From contig NZ_JALJZY010000006.1 in assembly GCF_024171525.1 (NCBI RefSeq), positions 1 through 64,000 of the forward strand: a stretch of DNA of 64,000 nt, given 5' to 3'. The translations under genes were made by a program, and so were the position numbers. Shown here piece by piece: positions 1 through 6,936 of this stretch; positions within the stretch are counted from its first letter, which is position 1; each line of letters starts with the position of its first letter. The stretch comes from Neisseriaceae bacterium HSC-16F19. Its GTDB lineage: Bacteria > Pseudomonadota > Gammaproteobacteria > Burkholderiales > Neisseriaceae. The notes beneath the pieces are model-generated. The model did no database searches. It worked only from the letters and a program-made list of their open reading frames with translations, and had not been told where the DNA came from.

Positions 1-183
1 TGGTGGATGTATTGATGAAGCAGCTCATCGTTATCGGGCCGTTTGGAGAGCGGAAGATACTTGTGGCAGTGAGAACATTTATATCTTTGCCGACCATTTT
101 TACGGCCGTTCTTGGTAAGGGTGTTTTTGAGGCAAAACGGGCATTTTTGATGTACATTGGTAAAAAATCGCTGAAAGTACCAT
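1..183 (-). CDS. Transposase, N-terminal zinc-ribbon fragment (partial)
   Basis: Reading leftward from about base 161 the frame gives a zinc ribbon, KCPFC then 20 residues then KCSHC, with the motif KNGRKNGRQRY between the cysteine pairs and a following RPDNDELLHQYIH. This is the N-terminal pattern of the IS1249-like, zinc-binding branch of IS256-family transposases. The frame has no ATG, GTG or TTG between its upstream stop (186-188) and the ribbon. An ATG at 181-183 would reach it only if one T were skipped in the run of six Ts (162-167). The gene may therefore be frameshifted, or may use slippage at that run. The rest lies outside the window. Confidence 0.55.
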
Positions 184-207
184 GGTTAGGGGCTTTCAGC
201 GATTTTT
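163..207. terminator. Perfect 15-bp hairpin at the IS end
   Basis: AAAAATCGCTGAAAG (163-177) is exactly repeated in inverted orientation at 193-207, with a 15-base loop holding the ATG at 181-183. The stem ends in A/T runs on both sides, so it could terminate transcription in either direction. In several IS elements such structures block outside transcription from expressing the transposase. That role is inferred here. Confidence 0.6.
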
Positions 208-223
208 ATCATCCCAAATGTCC

Positions 224-247
224 ATTAGTCCCAAATTTAGGACTAAT
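224..247. repeat. Short inverted repeat between two IS remnants
   Basis: ATTAGTCC at 224-231 pairs with GGACTAAT at 240-247 around an 8-base AT-rich centre. ATGTCCATTA, part of the IS end, is repeated here (218-227 and 246-255) and again at 473-482. The region looks like a junction of two related element ends. Confidence 0.5.
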
Positions 248-256
248 GTCCATTAG

Positions 257-448
257 TCGGCATATCACAGCCTGAAATGGAACCTGCCTTATTTGTTTAC
301 GTTTGAACAAAATAGGGGATTAATGATGCCGAATATGACCTGCCGGTTGGAAGCTAAATTCGGTGAGTTGAAGAATAAAATACGCTGTCACGCAGGTATG
401 AGTATGGAGAATAAGCGCTTGTTTATTGGTAATTTCTTTGGTGTATAG
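257..448 (+). pseudogene. Transposase C-terminal remnant (IS256 family, zinc-ribbon variant)
   Basis: An open frame from just after a stop at 254-256 to the TAG at 446-448 encodes about 63 residues. It contains NLPYLFTFEQNRG, then TCRLEAKFGELKNKIRCHAG, then MSMENKRLFIGNFF. The order 'LPYLFT, pNxTxxLE, LK, H-G-M/L-S, FI' is the typical C-terminus of IS1249-like transposases. The N-terminal and central parts are missing, and the only in-frame ATGs (323, 326) lie inside the conserved tail, so this is a 5'-truncated remnant. It ends 18 bases before the IS terminal repeat at 467-482. It may derive from the same element type as the fragment at the left edge. Confidence 0.6.
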
Positions 449-482
449 CAAGGAAAAGTAAAATCGTCCCAAATGTCCATTA
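257..482 (+). mobile_element. 3' remnant of an insertion sequence with intact right end
   Basis: This contains the C-terminal transposase remnant and ends in TCCCAAATGTCCATTA at 467-482, identical to the end of the oppositely oriented element at 212-227. The left part of this copy has been lost at about base 256, next to the other element. Nothing further is recognisable between 483 and 575. Confidence 0.55.
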
Positions 483-577
483 AGCTTTTAATTTAAGAAA
501 CATTCTTGGATATTCATGGGTATGAAATCTCTGCAAGCACAATGGTTAAGAATTTATATAGTTGTATCGCCGCCAAG

Positions 578-617
578 CCTCAGGATTTTTTTATCCTGAG
601 TACGGTTGTCAGCCGTA
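578..617. terminator. Two stem-loops downstream of the metal transporter permease gene
   Basis: CTCAGGAT and ATCCTGAG pair around a T-run (about 579-601), followed by AGTACGG / CCGTACT (about 600-617). They lie immediately 3' of the permease stop codon (620-622, minus strand). On the minus strand there is no strong U-tract after the stems, so termination efficiency is uncertain. Confidence 0.4.
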
Positions 618-619
618 CT

Positions 620-1495
620 TCAGGCAATGTGGTGTTTGCGCCGCCGCAGCCATTTGGACAACATGCCGCCTTCCACGCCGAAAACCAGCGAAAAACAATA
701 CACGCTGCCGCAGCACAGAATAATGGCCGGTCCGGAGGGGATTTCCACATAATACGACAATAACAGGCCGCAAAAGCCGCAGACCAAAGCCAGCAGCACT
801 GCCAGACCCATCAGCCAGCCCATGCCGCGCGCCCACAAACGGGCACTGATGGCAGGCAGCATCATCAGGCCCACCGACATCAACGTGCCCAGCGCCTGGA
901 ATCCGGCTACCAAATTCATCACCACCAGCACCAGAAACAGCAAATGCCACAGCCCGCCTTTGCCGTCCACCGACTGCAAAAACAGCGGGTCTATGCTTTC
1001 CAGCAGCAGCGGGCGGTAAATCACCGCCAGCACAATCACGGTAATGCTGGCGCTGACTGCCACCAGGGTGAGCATGGGCAAATCCACCGCCAGCACCGAG
1101 CCAAACAGCAGATGCAGCAAATCCACACTGCTGCCGCCGTGGCTGACCAGCACCACGCCGATGGCGAGGCTGGTGAGGTAGAAAGCGGCGAAATTGGCGT
1201 CTTCTTTCAGATTGCTGAAGCGGCTGGCCAAGCCTGCCAAGAGTGCCATGGCCAAACCGGAGAAAAAACCGCCCACGCTCATGGCGGGCAGGCTCAAACC
1301 GGCCAGCATATAACCGGCGGCGGCACCGGGCAGCACCGCGTGGCCCAAGGCATCGCCTACCAGACTCATGCGGCGCATCATCAGAAACACGCCCATGGGC
1401 GCGGCGCTGACGGTGAGAAACAGCACCGAGGCGAGCGCATAGCGCATAAAGTCAAATTCGATAAAGGGCTCGATAAGCCAGGCGTAAACAGACAT
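620..1495 (-). CDS. znuB: Zinc/manganese ABC transporter permease (ABC-3 family)
   Basis: A 291-residue polytopic inner membrane protein. The start is placed at MSVYAWLIEPF, 14 bases after the ATPase stop. About eight hydrophobic segments are visible, together with the ABC-3 family hallmark around RRMSLVGDALGHAVLPG, the loop that couples to the ATPase. The family moves Zn2+ or Mn2+ across the inner membrane with a periplasmic binding protein. No binding-protein gene is in the window, so it must lie elsewhere. A Zur-box-like site in front of the operon favours zinc. The name znuB is by family and context, and mntB or another metal permease is possible. The C-terminus ends in a basic stretch (RRRKHH). 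Confidence 0.8.
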   Translation of the reverse strand: MSVYAWLIEPFIEFDFMRYALASVLFLTVSAAPMGVFLMMRRMSLVGDALGHAVLPGAAAGYMLAGLSLPAMSVGGFFSGLAMALLAGLASRFSNLKEDANFAAFYLTSLAIGVVLVSHGGSSVDLLHLLFGSVLAVDLPMLTLVAVSASITVIVLAVIYRPLLLESIDPLFLQSVDGKGGLWHLLFLVLVVMNLVAGFQALGTLMSVGLMMLPAISARLWARGMGWLMGLAVLLALVCGFCGLLLSYYVEIPSGPAIILCCGSVYCFSLVFGVEGGMLSKWLRRRKHHIA

Positions 1496-1509
1496 GGAAA
1501 ATTCCGGAC

Positions 1510-2244
1510 TCAGGCGGTACACCACTCGGGGCTGTCGTGCAGGCGCATGGCGGCATTGGCCGCGTGCAGATGTTCGGGGGTAAGCACCTCGGCAGTGGCC
1601 CCGGCGGCGATTTTTTCGCGCGCAATCAAGAGGGTTTGCGGAAAATGGCCGCGCACCTGTTCGTAATCGTGCAAGACCGCCACCACCGTGCATTGGCGCT
1701 GGCGGCGGTAGTCGGCGATGACATCCAGCAGGGCGGCGGTGGTGCGGGCATCGACGGCGTTAAAGGGTTCGTCCAGCAGCAGAAATTGCGCGTCCTGCAC
1801 CAGCATGCGCGCAAACAGCACGCGCTGGAACTGGCCGTTGGAGAGCTGGCCGATGCTGCGCGTGGCCAAATCGGCCATGGATACGCGCTCCAGTGCTGCC
1901 TGAATGCGCGCGTGTTGGGCACGGTTCACGCGGCCGAAAAAACCGATTTCATACCACAGGCCCATGGCCGCCAGCTCGTACACACTCATGGGCTGGCTGC
2001 GGTCGATGTCCGACTGTTGCGGCAGATAGGCGATGTCGCGGCGCGACAGACCCTGCCACACCACTTCGCCGGTACTGGCCTTGAGCAGGCCCATCACACA
2101 TTTGAGCAGGGTGGATTTACCGGCACCGTTGGGGCCGCACAAGGCCCACATTTCATTACTGCCGAACACGGCATCGACATGGTGTACCGCCGGACGCTGG
2201 CGGTAGCTGACGGTGAGGTTGCGGGCAATCAGCGCGGCGCTCAT
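1510..2244 (-). CDS. znuC: Zinc/manganese ABC transporter ATP-binding protein
   Basis: A 244-residue ABC ATPase. Walker A is GPNGAGKST, the Q-loop follows AYLPQQ, the signature is LSNGQ (Asn in place of the usual first Gly), Walker B is FLLLDEP, and the switch histidine lies in VLHDYEQV. The start chosen, MSAALIARNLTVSY, overlaps the stop of the upstream 32-residue ORF by ATGA, which suggests translational coupling. A longer in-frame extension upstream is not protein-like for this family. The permease gene follows after 14 bases. It energises metal import with the downstream permease. The substrate (Zn or Mn) is inferred from the operator. Confidence 0.82.
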   Translation of the reverse strand: MSAALIARNLTVSYRQRPAVHHVDAVFGSNEMWALCGPNGAGKSTLLKCVMGLLKASTGEVVWQGLSRRDIAYLPQQSDIDRSQPMSVYELAAMGLWYEIGFFGRVNRAQHARIQAALERVSMADLATRSIGQLSNGQFQRVLFARMLVQDAQFLLLDEPFNAVDARTTAALLDVIADYRRQRQCTVVAVLHDYEQVRGHFPQTLLIAREKIAAGATAEVLTPEHLHAANAAMRLHDSPEWCTA

Positions 2245-2339
2245 GCCACCGCCCAGTAAAACACGCCCCACACCAGCAGCAGCACCGCCAGCGCCAATAA
2301 CAAACGGCCGCCGAGGCCGCTGAGCAAAAGAGAATTCAT
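2241..2339 (-). CDS. Small membrane protein ORF, 32 residues, coupled to the ABC ATPase gene
   Basis: ATG at 2339 opens a 32-codon frame that ends in a TGA sharing ATGA with the ATPase start. The product is MNSLLLSGLGGR, then a continuous hydrophobic segment of about 18 residues (LLLALAVLLLVWGVFYWAVA), consistent with one transmembrane helix. It is the first ORF after the promoter at 2381-2409. I do not recognise a family. It could be a real micro-subunit of the transporter, or a leader peptide whose translation controls the ATPase. No strong Shine-Dalgarno sequence precedes it, which lowers confidence. Confidence 0.45.
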   Translation of the reverse strand: MNSLLLSGLGGRLLLALAVLLLVWGVFYWAVA

Positions 2340-2380
2340 GGATCAAAACAAAACAAGCGGCACTATTTGCCGCGGGGTGA

Positions 2381-2409
2381 ATGATACTATATAACAAACG
2401 GAATGTCAG
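2381..2409 (-). promoter_or_regulatory. Promoter of the metal ABC transporter operon
   Basis: On the minus strand CTGACA (2404-2409) and TATCAT (2381-2386) are separated by exactly 17 bases, and each matches the sigma-70 consensus at 5 of 6 positions. The predicted start of transcription is near 2374, about 35 bases before the small ORF. Confidence 0.6.
2382..2396 (-). promoter_or_regulatory. Candidate Zur box overlapping the promoter -10
   Basis: The minus strand reads TGTTATATAGTATCA. This matches the meningococcal Zur consensus TGTTATDWHATAACA, as I recall it, at 13 of 15 positions. It lies across the -10 element, where a bound repressor would block transcription when zinc is plentiful. 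A Fur or MntR site is the alternative. Confidence 0.5.
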
Positions 2410-2427
2410 TATTGTACGCATGCAAAA

Positions 2428-2456
2428 AGGCTGCCTGAAAGGTTTTCAGGCAGCCT
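2428..2456. terminator. Inverted uptake-sequence pair, terminator after trpD
   Basis: AGGCTGCCTGAA (2428-2439) and its reverse complement (2445-2456) form a 12-bp stem. On the minus strand, downstream of trpD, the stem is followed by a T-run. The element doubles as DNA uptake sequence. Confidence 0.75.
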
Positions 2457-2476
2457 GTTTTGGGTTGCAGAAATAC

Positions 2477-3526
2477 TTAAGCCGTTGCCCAGCTTTGCGT
2501 GGCTGTAATAAAAGCCTGCTGTTTTTCCCGTGCGCGGCCGGAATCAATGGCTTCCCGTGCCGCGGCGACACCGTCTTCCAGGGAAGACGCCACATCGCCG
2601 GCATAGAGTGTGGCGGCGGCATTCAACAGCACAATATCGCGACAGGGGCCGTGTTCGCCGGCGAGTACGGCATTCATTTTTGCCAGCGATTCGCGGCTGT
2701 CGGCGGCCTGCAAGGGCTTGATGCTGTCTATCACGGCAATGTCAAACTGTTGCGGATGGATGTCGTATTCCATAATTACGCCGTCTTTAAGCTCGGCCAC
2801 GCGGGTGGGGCCGGTGAGGGTGATTTCGTCAAGCCCGTCATGACCGTGCACCACCAGCACATGGCGGCTGCCCAGCTGTTGCAGTACCCGCGACATAATG
2901 CCGACCAAGTCGATATGAAATACGCCCAGCACCTGGTTGGGTGCGGCGGCAGGATTGGTCAGCGGCCCCAGGATATTGAAAATGGTGCGCACCCCCAGCG
3001 CGCGCCGCACCGGGGCGACGTATTTCATGCTGCTGTGGTGGTTGGGGGCGAACATAAAGCCCAAGCCGATGTCGTCGATGCAGCGGCCGACGGCGGCGGC
3101 ATCCAGATTGAGGGAAGCGCCCATGGTTTCGATGATGTCGGCCGAGCCGCTGGAAGAAGACACACTGCGGCCGCCGTGTTTGGCCACTTTGGCACCTGCC
3201 GCAGCGGCCACAAACATGCTGGTGGTGGAAATATTGAAGGTGTGGGCATTGTCGCCGCCGGTGCCGACAATATCCACCAGATGGGCGGTCTCCTGTACCG
3301 GCACCCGGGTGGCGAATTCGCGCATGATTTTGGCGGCGGCGGCCACTTCGGAGACGGTTTCCACTTTGATGCGCAGGCCGACCAAGAGGGCGGCAATCAC
3401 TTCGGGCGCCACCTGGCCGGACATGATTTGCCGCATCAGATCCATCATTTCATCGTGAAACAGCTCGTTTTGGTCGATGAGGCGGTTAAGGGCTTGTTGG
3501 GGGGTAATCATATTCATGTTTTCCAA
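2477..3526 (-). CDS. trpD: Anthranilate phosphoribosyltransferase
   Basis: A 349-residue protein catalysing transfer of phosphoribosyl from PRPP to anthranilate, the second step of tryptophan synthesis, in the cytoplasm. The PRPP-binding glycine motif is DIVGTGGDNAHTFNIST and the second conserved block is HGGRSVSSSSGSAD. The anthranilate-site region VRRALGVRTIFNILGPLTNP follows. Length and domain order fit full-length TrpD. The start is MENMNMIT, although MNMIT three codons later is also possible. It lies 23 bases downstream of trpG and they probably form an operon. An uptake-sequence hairpin sits between the genes and may attenuate expression. Confidence 0.95.
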   Translation of the reverse strand: MENMNMITPQQALNRLIDQNELFHDEMMDLMRQIMSGQVAPEVIAALLVGLRIKVETVSEVAAAAKIMREFATRVPVQETAHLVDIVGTGGDNAHTFNISTTSMFVAAAAGAKVAKHGGRSVSSSSGSADIIETMGASLNLDAAAVGRCIDDIGLGFMFAPNHHSSMKYVAPVRRALGVRTIFNILGPLTNPAAAPNQVLGVFHIDLVGIMSRVLQQLGSRHVLVVHGHDGLDEITLTGPTRVAELKDGVIMEYDIHPQQFDIAVIDSIKPLQAADSRESLAKMNAVLAGEHGPCRDIVLLNAAATLYAGDVASSLEDGVAAAREAIDSGRAREKQQAFITATQSWATA

Positions 3527-3532
3527 TCGGCA

Positions 3533-3560
3533 AGGCTGCCTGAAAGGTTTCAGGCAGCCT
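3533..3560. terminator. Inverted uptake-sequence pair between trpG and trpD
   Basis: AGGCTGCCTGAA at 3533-3544 and its complement at 3549-3560 make a 12-bp stem with a 4-base loop. The stop codon of trpG and its last residues (FQAA) are encoded inside it. As an intra-operon hairpin it may lower trpD expression or act as an mRNA processing or stability element. Confidence 0.6.
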
Positions 3561-4134
3561 GAAAATCTTTAAATTCAATTAAAAAATTATTCAACATATC
3601 ATGACCGTGCTCGGTGAGCAGGGCTTCAGGATGGAATTGCACCCCCTCGATGGCGAAGTCTTTGTGGCGCACGCCCATGATTTCACCGTCTTCCGTCCAC
3701 GCGGTAATTTCCAGACAATCGGGCAGGCTGGCGCGCTCGATTACCAGACTGTGATAACGGGTACAGGTCACCGGATTGGGCAGCTTGGCAAACATGCCGC
3801 GGCCGTGGTGCAGTACCGGGGAGACCTTGCCGTGCATCAGCGTTTGCGCGCGTACAATGCGGCCGCCAAAGGCTTCGCCTATGGTCTGGTGCCCCAGACA
3901 CACGCCCATAATCGGCAGCTTGCCGGCAAAATGGCGCATGGCCGCCACTGAAATACCGGCGTCTTTGGGCGCGCACGGACCGGGGCCGATCACCAAATAT
4001 TGCGGCGCCAGCTCGGCAATGCCGTCCACATCGATTTCGTCATTGCATTTGACCAGCACCTCCTGCCCCAGCTGGGCGAAATACTGCACGATGTTGTAGG
4101 TAAAGCTGTCGTAATTGTCGATAAATAAAAGCAT
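3550..4134 (-). CDS. trpG: Anthranilate synthase glutamine amidotransferase subunit
   Basis: A 194-residue class I glutamine amidotransferase that supplies ammonia to TrpE for anthranilate formation. The N-terminal LLFIDNYDSFTYNIVQYF, the nucleophile motif GVCLGHQTIGEAFGG (Cys about residue 79) and the His-Glu pair in VQFHPEALLTEHG are all present. The Cys-His-Glu triad therefore looks intact. In many bacteria this subunit also serves p-aminobenzoate synthase. trpE is not in the window. The C-terminal FQAA and the stop are supplied by an uptake-sequence hairpin. It is followed by trpD on the same strand. Confidence 0.94.
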   Translation of the reverse strand: MLLFIDNYDSFTYNIVQYFAQLGQEVLVKCNDEIDVDGIAELAPQYLVIGPGPCAPKDAGISVAAMRHFAGKLPIMGVCLGHQTIGEAFGGRIVRAQTLMHGKVSPVLHHGRGMFAKLPNPVTCTRYHSLVIERASLPDCLEITAWTEDGEIMGVRHKDFAIEGVQFHPEALLTEHGHDMLNNFLIEFKDFQAA

Positions 4135-4345
4135 GGGCGTGTCTGCTGAGGGAGAAAGGGTAAAGTTGGCTTCGTGCGCCGCACAAACCGGCGGCTATTG
4201 TGCCAGTTTTCCCCGGCGGCGCAAAGCGCGGCGCTGTGTGAATATGTGTCATGGCGGTGTGAGATTGTGTGCGTGGCAGCGACAAAGCAGGGGGTTTGGT
4301 GGTATGCTTGGGCGTTTTTCGATAACGCATGTGACACCAAAGTTT

Positions 4346-5932
4346 ATGAAAACCGCTTCCAAGACCCTGATGGGCGTGATCGCCGCCGTGGTGGTGGCCG
4401 CCGTACTGCTATTGCTGGGTCTGCCTTATTATCTGGGCATCAAGGCCGAGGAAAGCCTGCGCGAACAGCAGGCTTTGCTGTCCAAGACTTCGTTTTTGGA
4501 GATTGAACGCTACGATTACCAGCGCGGCTGGTTCTCCGCCACCGAAACCAGGGTGGTGCGCTTCAAGCCCGAATTTCTGGCCTCGGTGCAAAAGCAGCTG
4601 CCGGACAATATCCGCACCATTTTGCGCGAGCCCATCACGCTCAACAGCACGGTCAACCACGGCCTGTTTGCCGACGGCCTGACCCCGGTGCGCGCCCGCG
4701 TGCACACCGAATTTGTATTCACGCCGGAAGTGGAAAAAATCCTCATGCGTTTCTTCGGCCAGCAAAAGCCGGTAACGCTCACCAACACCATTCATCTGTC
4801 CGGCAGCGGCCGCATGGATTTGGCCATACCCGCTTTTGAATACGAAGAGCTCTCCGGCATCAAGATGAATTGGCAGGGTCTCACCAGCCGCACCGATTAC
4901 ACCGCCGGCTTTGGCGAATACGACACCGAAACCGACAACCCCGGCCTCACTCTGGTGCTGGCCGATAAAGGCGAAGCGGCCTACAGCGGCCTGACGGTGA
5001 AAACCCACACCCGCGACGGCGCCCACGGCCTGTCTTTGGGCAGCAGCGAATTGAAGCTCAAAACCTTCAGCCTGCACTGGAAAGAAGGCTTTGAATACGA
5101 TGTCAAACTCAACGAATTGGTGAATTTGGTCACCGATTTGCAGGTGGGCGCCTTTATCAACCCCACCGGCAGCGTGCCGCCTTCCAAAATCGAGTTGAGC
5201 GATTTGTCTTTTGCCACCGAAATGAACGAAGAGGGCGAATGGGTCAACAGCCGCGGCCGTTTCGGTTTTGACAAGCTGCATTACGGCGACACCGTCTACG
5301 GCCCGCTGGAAATCGACGTGGCCGCCGAGCATCTGCACGCACCCAGCCTGCTGGCGCTGAAAAACAAGCTCACCGAGCTCTCCACCCAGTCTTTGGATGA
5401 AGACGCCCTGCAAAGCGCCATTATTCAGGCAGCCCGCACCGAAGGCTTGGGCCTGTTTACCAACGACCCGATCATCAAACTGCAAGCCTTCCGCTTCCAA
5501 ATGCCCGAAGGCTTGGTGGATGTGAGCGGCCGCATCGGCACCCAAGGTCTTGTCGAGGAGGATTTGCAGCAACTCAACCGTCTGTTGGCCAAAACCGAGG
5601 CCGAATTTAATCTGAGCGTGCCGCAGAAACTGCTGGAAGAAATGGCGGTGCAGCAGGCGCGCAATATCTTCACCATCGATGAGAGCGCCGGCGGCGAAGA
5701 AGCGCTGGCCGACATCGGCAATACCATCCGCCTGATGGTGGCGAGCACCATCCGCACCATGCAGCAAGACGGTTATCTCACCGTGGACAACGGCCAGATT
5801 CAGACCCTTTTGAGCATCCGCGACAACAGTCTGAGCCTCAACGGCAAAGTCTTTAATGCCATGCCGGAAGACGATTTCGACCCGTGGGAAGAAGAAGCCG
5901 CGTCTGCCGGTGCCGCCAGTGCGGCACCTTAA
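4346..5932 (+). CDS. YdgA-like DUF945 family protein
   Basis: A 528-residue protein. The start at MKTASKTLMGV is preferred because it places a hydrophobic segment (VIAAVVVAAVLLLLGLPYYLG, residues about 9-30) at the N-terminus, as in the family. The segment is a membrane anchor or uncleaved signal. The rest resembles DUF945 proteins such as E. coli YdgA: an early YDYQRGWFSATE motif and long beta-rich stretches with 'G...L' repeats. The family is exported and its biochemical role is not established. The C-terminus is acidic and Ala-rich. It stands alone, divergent from trpG, and is followed by a strong hairpin at 5949-5974. Confidence 0.8.
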   Translation: MKTASKTLMGVIAAVVVAAVLLLLGLPYYLGIKAEESLREQQALLSKTSFLEIERYDYQRGWFSATETRVVRFKPEFLASVQKQLPDNIRTILREPITLNSTVNHGLFADGLTPVRARVHTEFVFTPEVEKILMRFFGQQKPVTLTNTIHLSGSGRMDLAIPAFEYEELSGIKMNWQGLTSRTDYTAGFGEYDTETDNPGLTLVLADKGEAAYSGLTVKTHTRDGAHGLSLGSSELKLKTFSLHWKEGFEYDVKLNELVNLVTDLQVGAFINPTGSVPPSKIELSDLSFATEMNEEGEWVNSRGRFGFDKLHYGDTVYGPLEIDVAAEHLHAPSLLALKNKLTELSTQSLDEDALQSAIIQAARTEGLGLFTNDPIIKLQAFRFQMPEGLVDVSGRIGTQGLVEEDLQQLNRLLAKTEAEFNLSVPQKLLEEMAVQQARNIFTIDESAGGEEALADIGNTIRLMVASTIRTMQQDGYLTVDNGQIQTLLSIRDNSLSLNGKVFNAMPEDDFDPWEEEAASAGAASAAP

Positions 5933-5948
5933 AGACGGATGGTTGAGC

Positions 5949-5974
5949 ATGCACACGGTTGAGACCGTGTGCAT
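5949..5974 (+). terminator. Rho-independent terminator after the DUF945 gene
   Basis: ATGCACACGGT (5949-5959) and ACCGTGTGCAT (5964-5974) pair with a TGAG loop, followed by TTGTTTT. It lies 17 bases after the stop codon. Confidence 0.8.
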
Positions 5975-6019
5975 TTGTTTTCAGGCAGCCTTGTCCAAGC
6001 TTTTTCCCTTTTCATAGTC

Positions 6020-6805
6020 ATGCAGCACATCACCTCACCCCACAACAGCGCCCTCAAGCAACTGGCCAAACTCATTCGCAACCGCCGCGAGCGCGAACGC
6101 AGCGGCATGGCGGTGTTGGAGGGTGTGCATCTGGCCGAAAGCTTTATCCGCGCAGGCAGGCTGCCTGAAACACTGTATGTGCCCGCACACCGCCTGATGC
6201 ATCCGGAAGTGGCCGCCTTGCTGGCGCAAGTGTCGGCAGATTGCGTGCGTGTGGTGGCCGATACCGCGCTGGCGAAAATCAGCAGCCTGGTCGAGGCCGA
6301 CGACATCATGATGCAGGTGGCCATTCCCACGGTGGCACGGCTGCCTGAAAACGAAGACTGCTTGGTGTTGGAGCGGGTGCAGGATCCGGGCAATGTCGGC
6401 ACCATTTTGCGCAGCGCCGCAGCAGCAGGCATACACCGGGTTGTGTTGGATGCGGATTGTGCCGATGTATGGTCGCCCAAGGTTTTGCGTGCGGGCATGG
6501 GTGCCCATGCGGTATTACAGGTGTGTACCGATGTGGATCTCACCGCTTGGCGTATGCAATACCGCGCGCCGGTGTATGCCGCCGCTTTGGGTGCCGATGC
6601 GCTGCCGCTTTATGATGTGGATTTGCGCGCTCCGGCGGCGTGGCTGTTTGGTAACGAGGGCAGCGGCTTGTCTGCGGCGGCACTGGCGCTGGCCGACCGG
6701 CATGTGCTTATTCCCATGGCTGCCGGAGTCGAATCGCTCAATGTGGCCATGGCGGCTACCGTGTGTGTGTTTGAGCAGCAGCGGCAACGCCGTAGTATGA
6801 TTTGA
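6020..6805 (+). CDS. TrmH/SpoU-family RNA 2'-O-methyltransferase
   Basis: A 261-residue SPOUT methyltransferase that would use S-adenosylmethionine to methylate a ribose 2'-OH of rRNA or tRNA. An N-terminal substrate-binding region (ALKQLAKLIRNRRERERSG, LEGVHL) precedes the SPOUT domain. Motif 1 is LERVQDPGNVGTILRSA, motif 2 is LFGNEGSGLS and motif 3 is IPMAAGVESLNVAMA. This order is that of TsnR/RlmB-like enzymes. The precise RNA target cannot be read from the sequence. The start MQHITSPHN is chosen over an upstream in-frame ATG because it begins the domain. Two uptake sequences lie inside the coding region (near 6160 and 6340). Confidence 0.85.
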   Translation: MQHITSPHNSALKQLAKLIRNRRERERSGMAVLEGVHLAESFIRAGRLPETLYVPAHRLMHPEVAALLAQVSADCVRVVADTALAKISSLVEADDIMMQVAIPTVARLPENEDCLVLERVQDPGNVGTILRSAAAAGIHRVVLDADCADVWSPKVLRAGMGAHAVLQVCTDVDLTAWRMQYRAPVYAAALGADALPLYDVDLRAPAAWLFGNEGSGLSAAALALADRHVLIPMAAGVESLNVAMAATVCVFEQQRQRRSMI

Positions 6806-6825
6806 ACCAAAGAACTGAAGTGCAA

Positions 6826-6883
6826 AGGCTGCCTGAAAACGAATGCAGTGAGTTTCTGCGTAGTAAAAACGTTCAGGCAGCCT
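6826..6883. terminator. Inverted uptake-sequence pair between convergent genes
   Basis: AGGCTGCCTGAA (6826-6837) and its reverse complement (6872-6883) are separated by 34 bases. The pair lies between the methyltransferase gene and the convergent hydroxyproline operon and can serve both. Confidence 0.6.
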
Positions 6884-6936
6884 TTGTAATGCCAAACATA
6901 TTAACAATTTTCCGGTTGTGCCGGCCATAGAGAGAC

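Larger units (their letters stand above)
1..227 (-). mobile_element. Edge of an insertion sequence (IS256 family, zinc-ribbon variant), cut by the window start
   Basis: The element reads leftward and continues beyond base 1. Its 5' end is marked by the 16-base end TCCCAAATGTCCATTA at 212-227, written on the + strand. The same 16 bases close a second, related element at 467-482, where they lie 3' of a transposase remnant. The two positions are what one expects of the left and right terminal inverted repeats of one IS type. Between the end and the transposase lies a perfect 15-base hairpin (163-207). The family assignment rests on the transposase fragment. The target duplication cannot be determined because the other end is missing. 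Confidence 0.65.

Noticed and set aside
506..763. Small open frame on the + strand
   Set aside because: Its second half is antisense to the permease gene, and it has no ribosome-binding site or recognisable domain.
4135..4345. Tryptophan attenuator upstream of trpG
   Set aside because: No leader peptide with clustered Trp codons or alternative hairpins was found.
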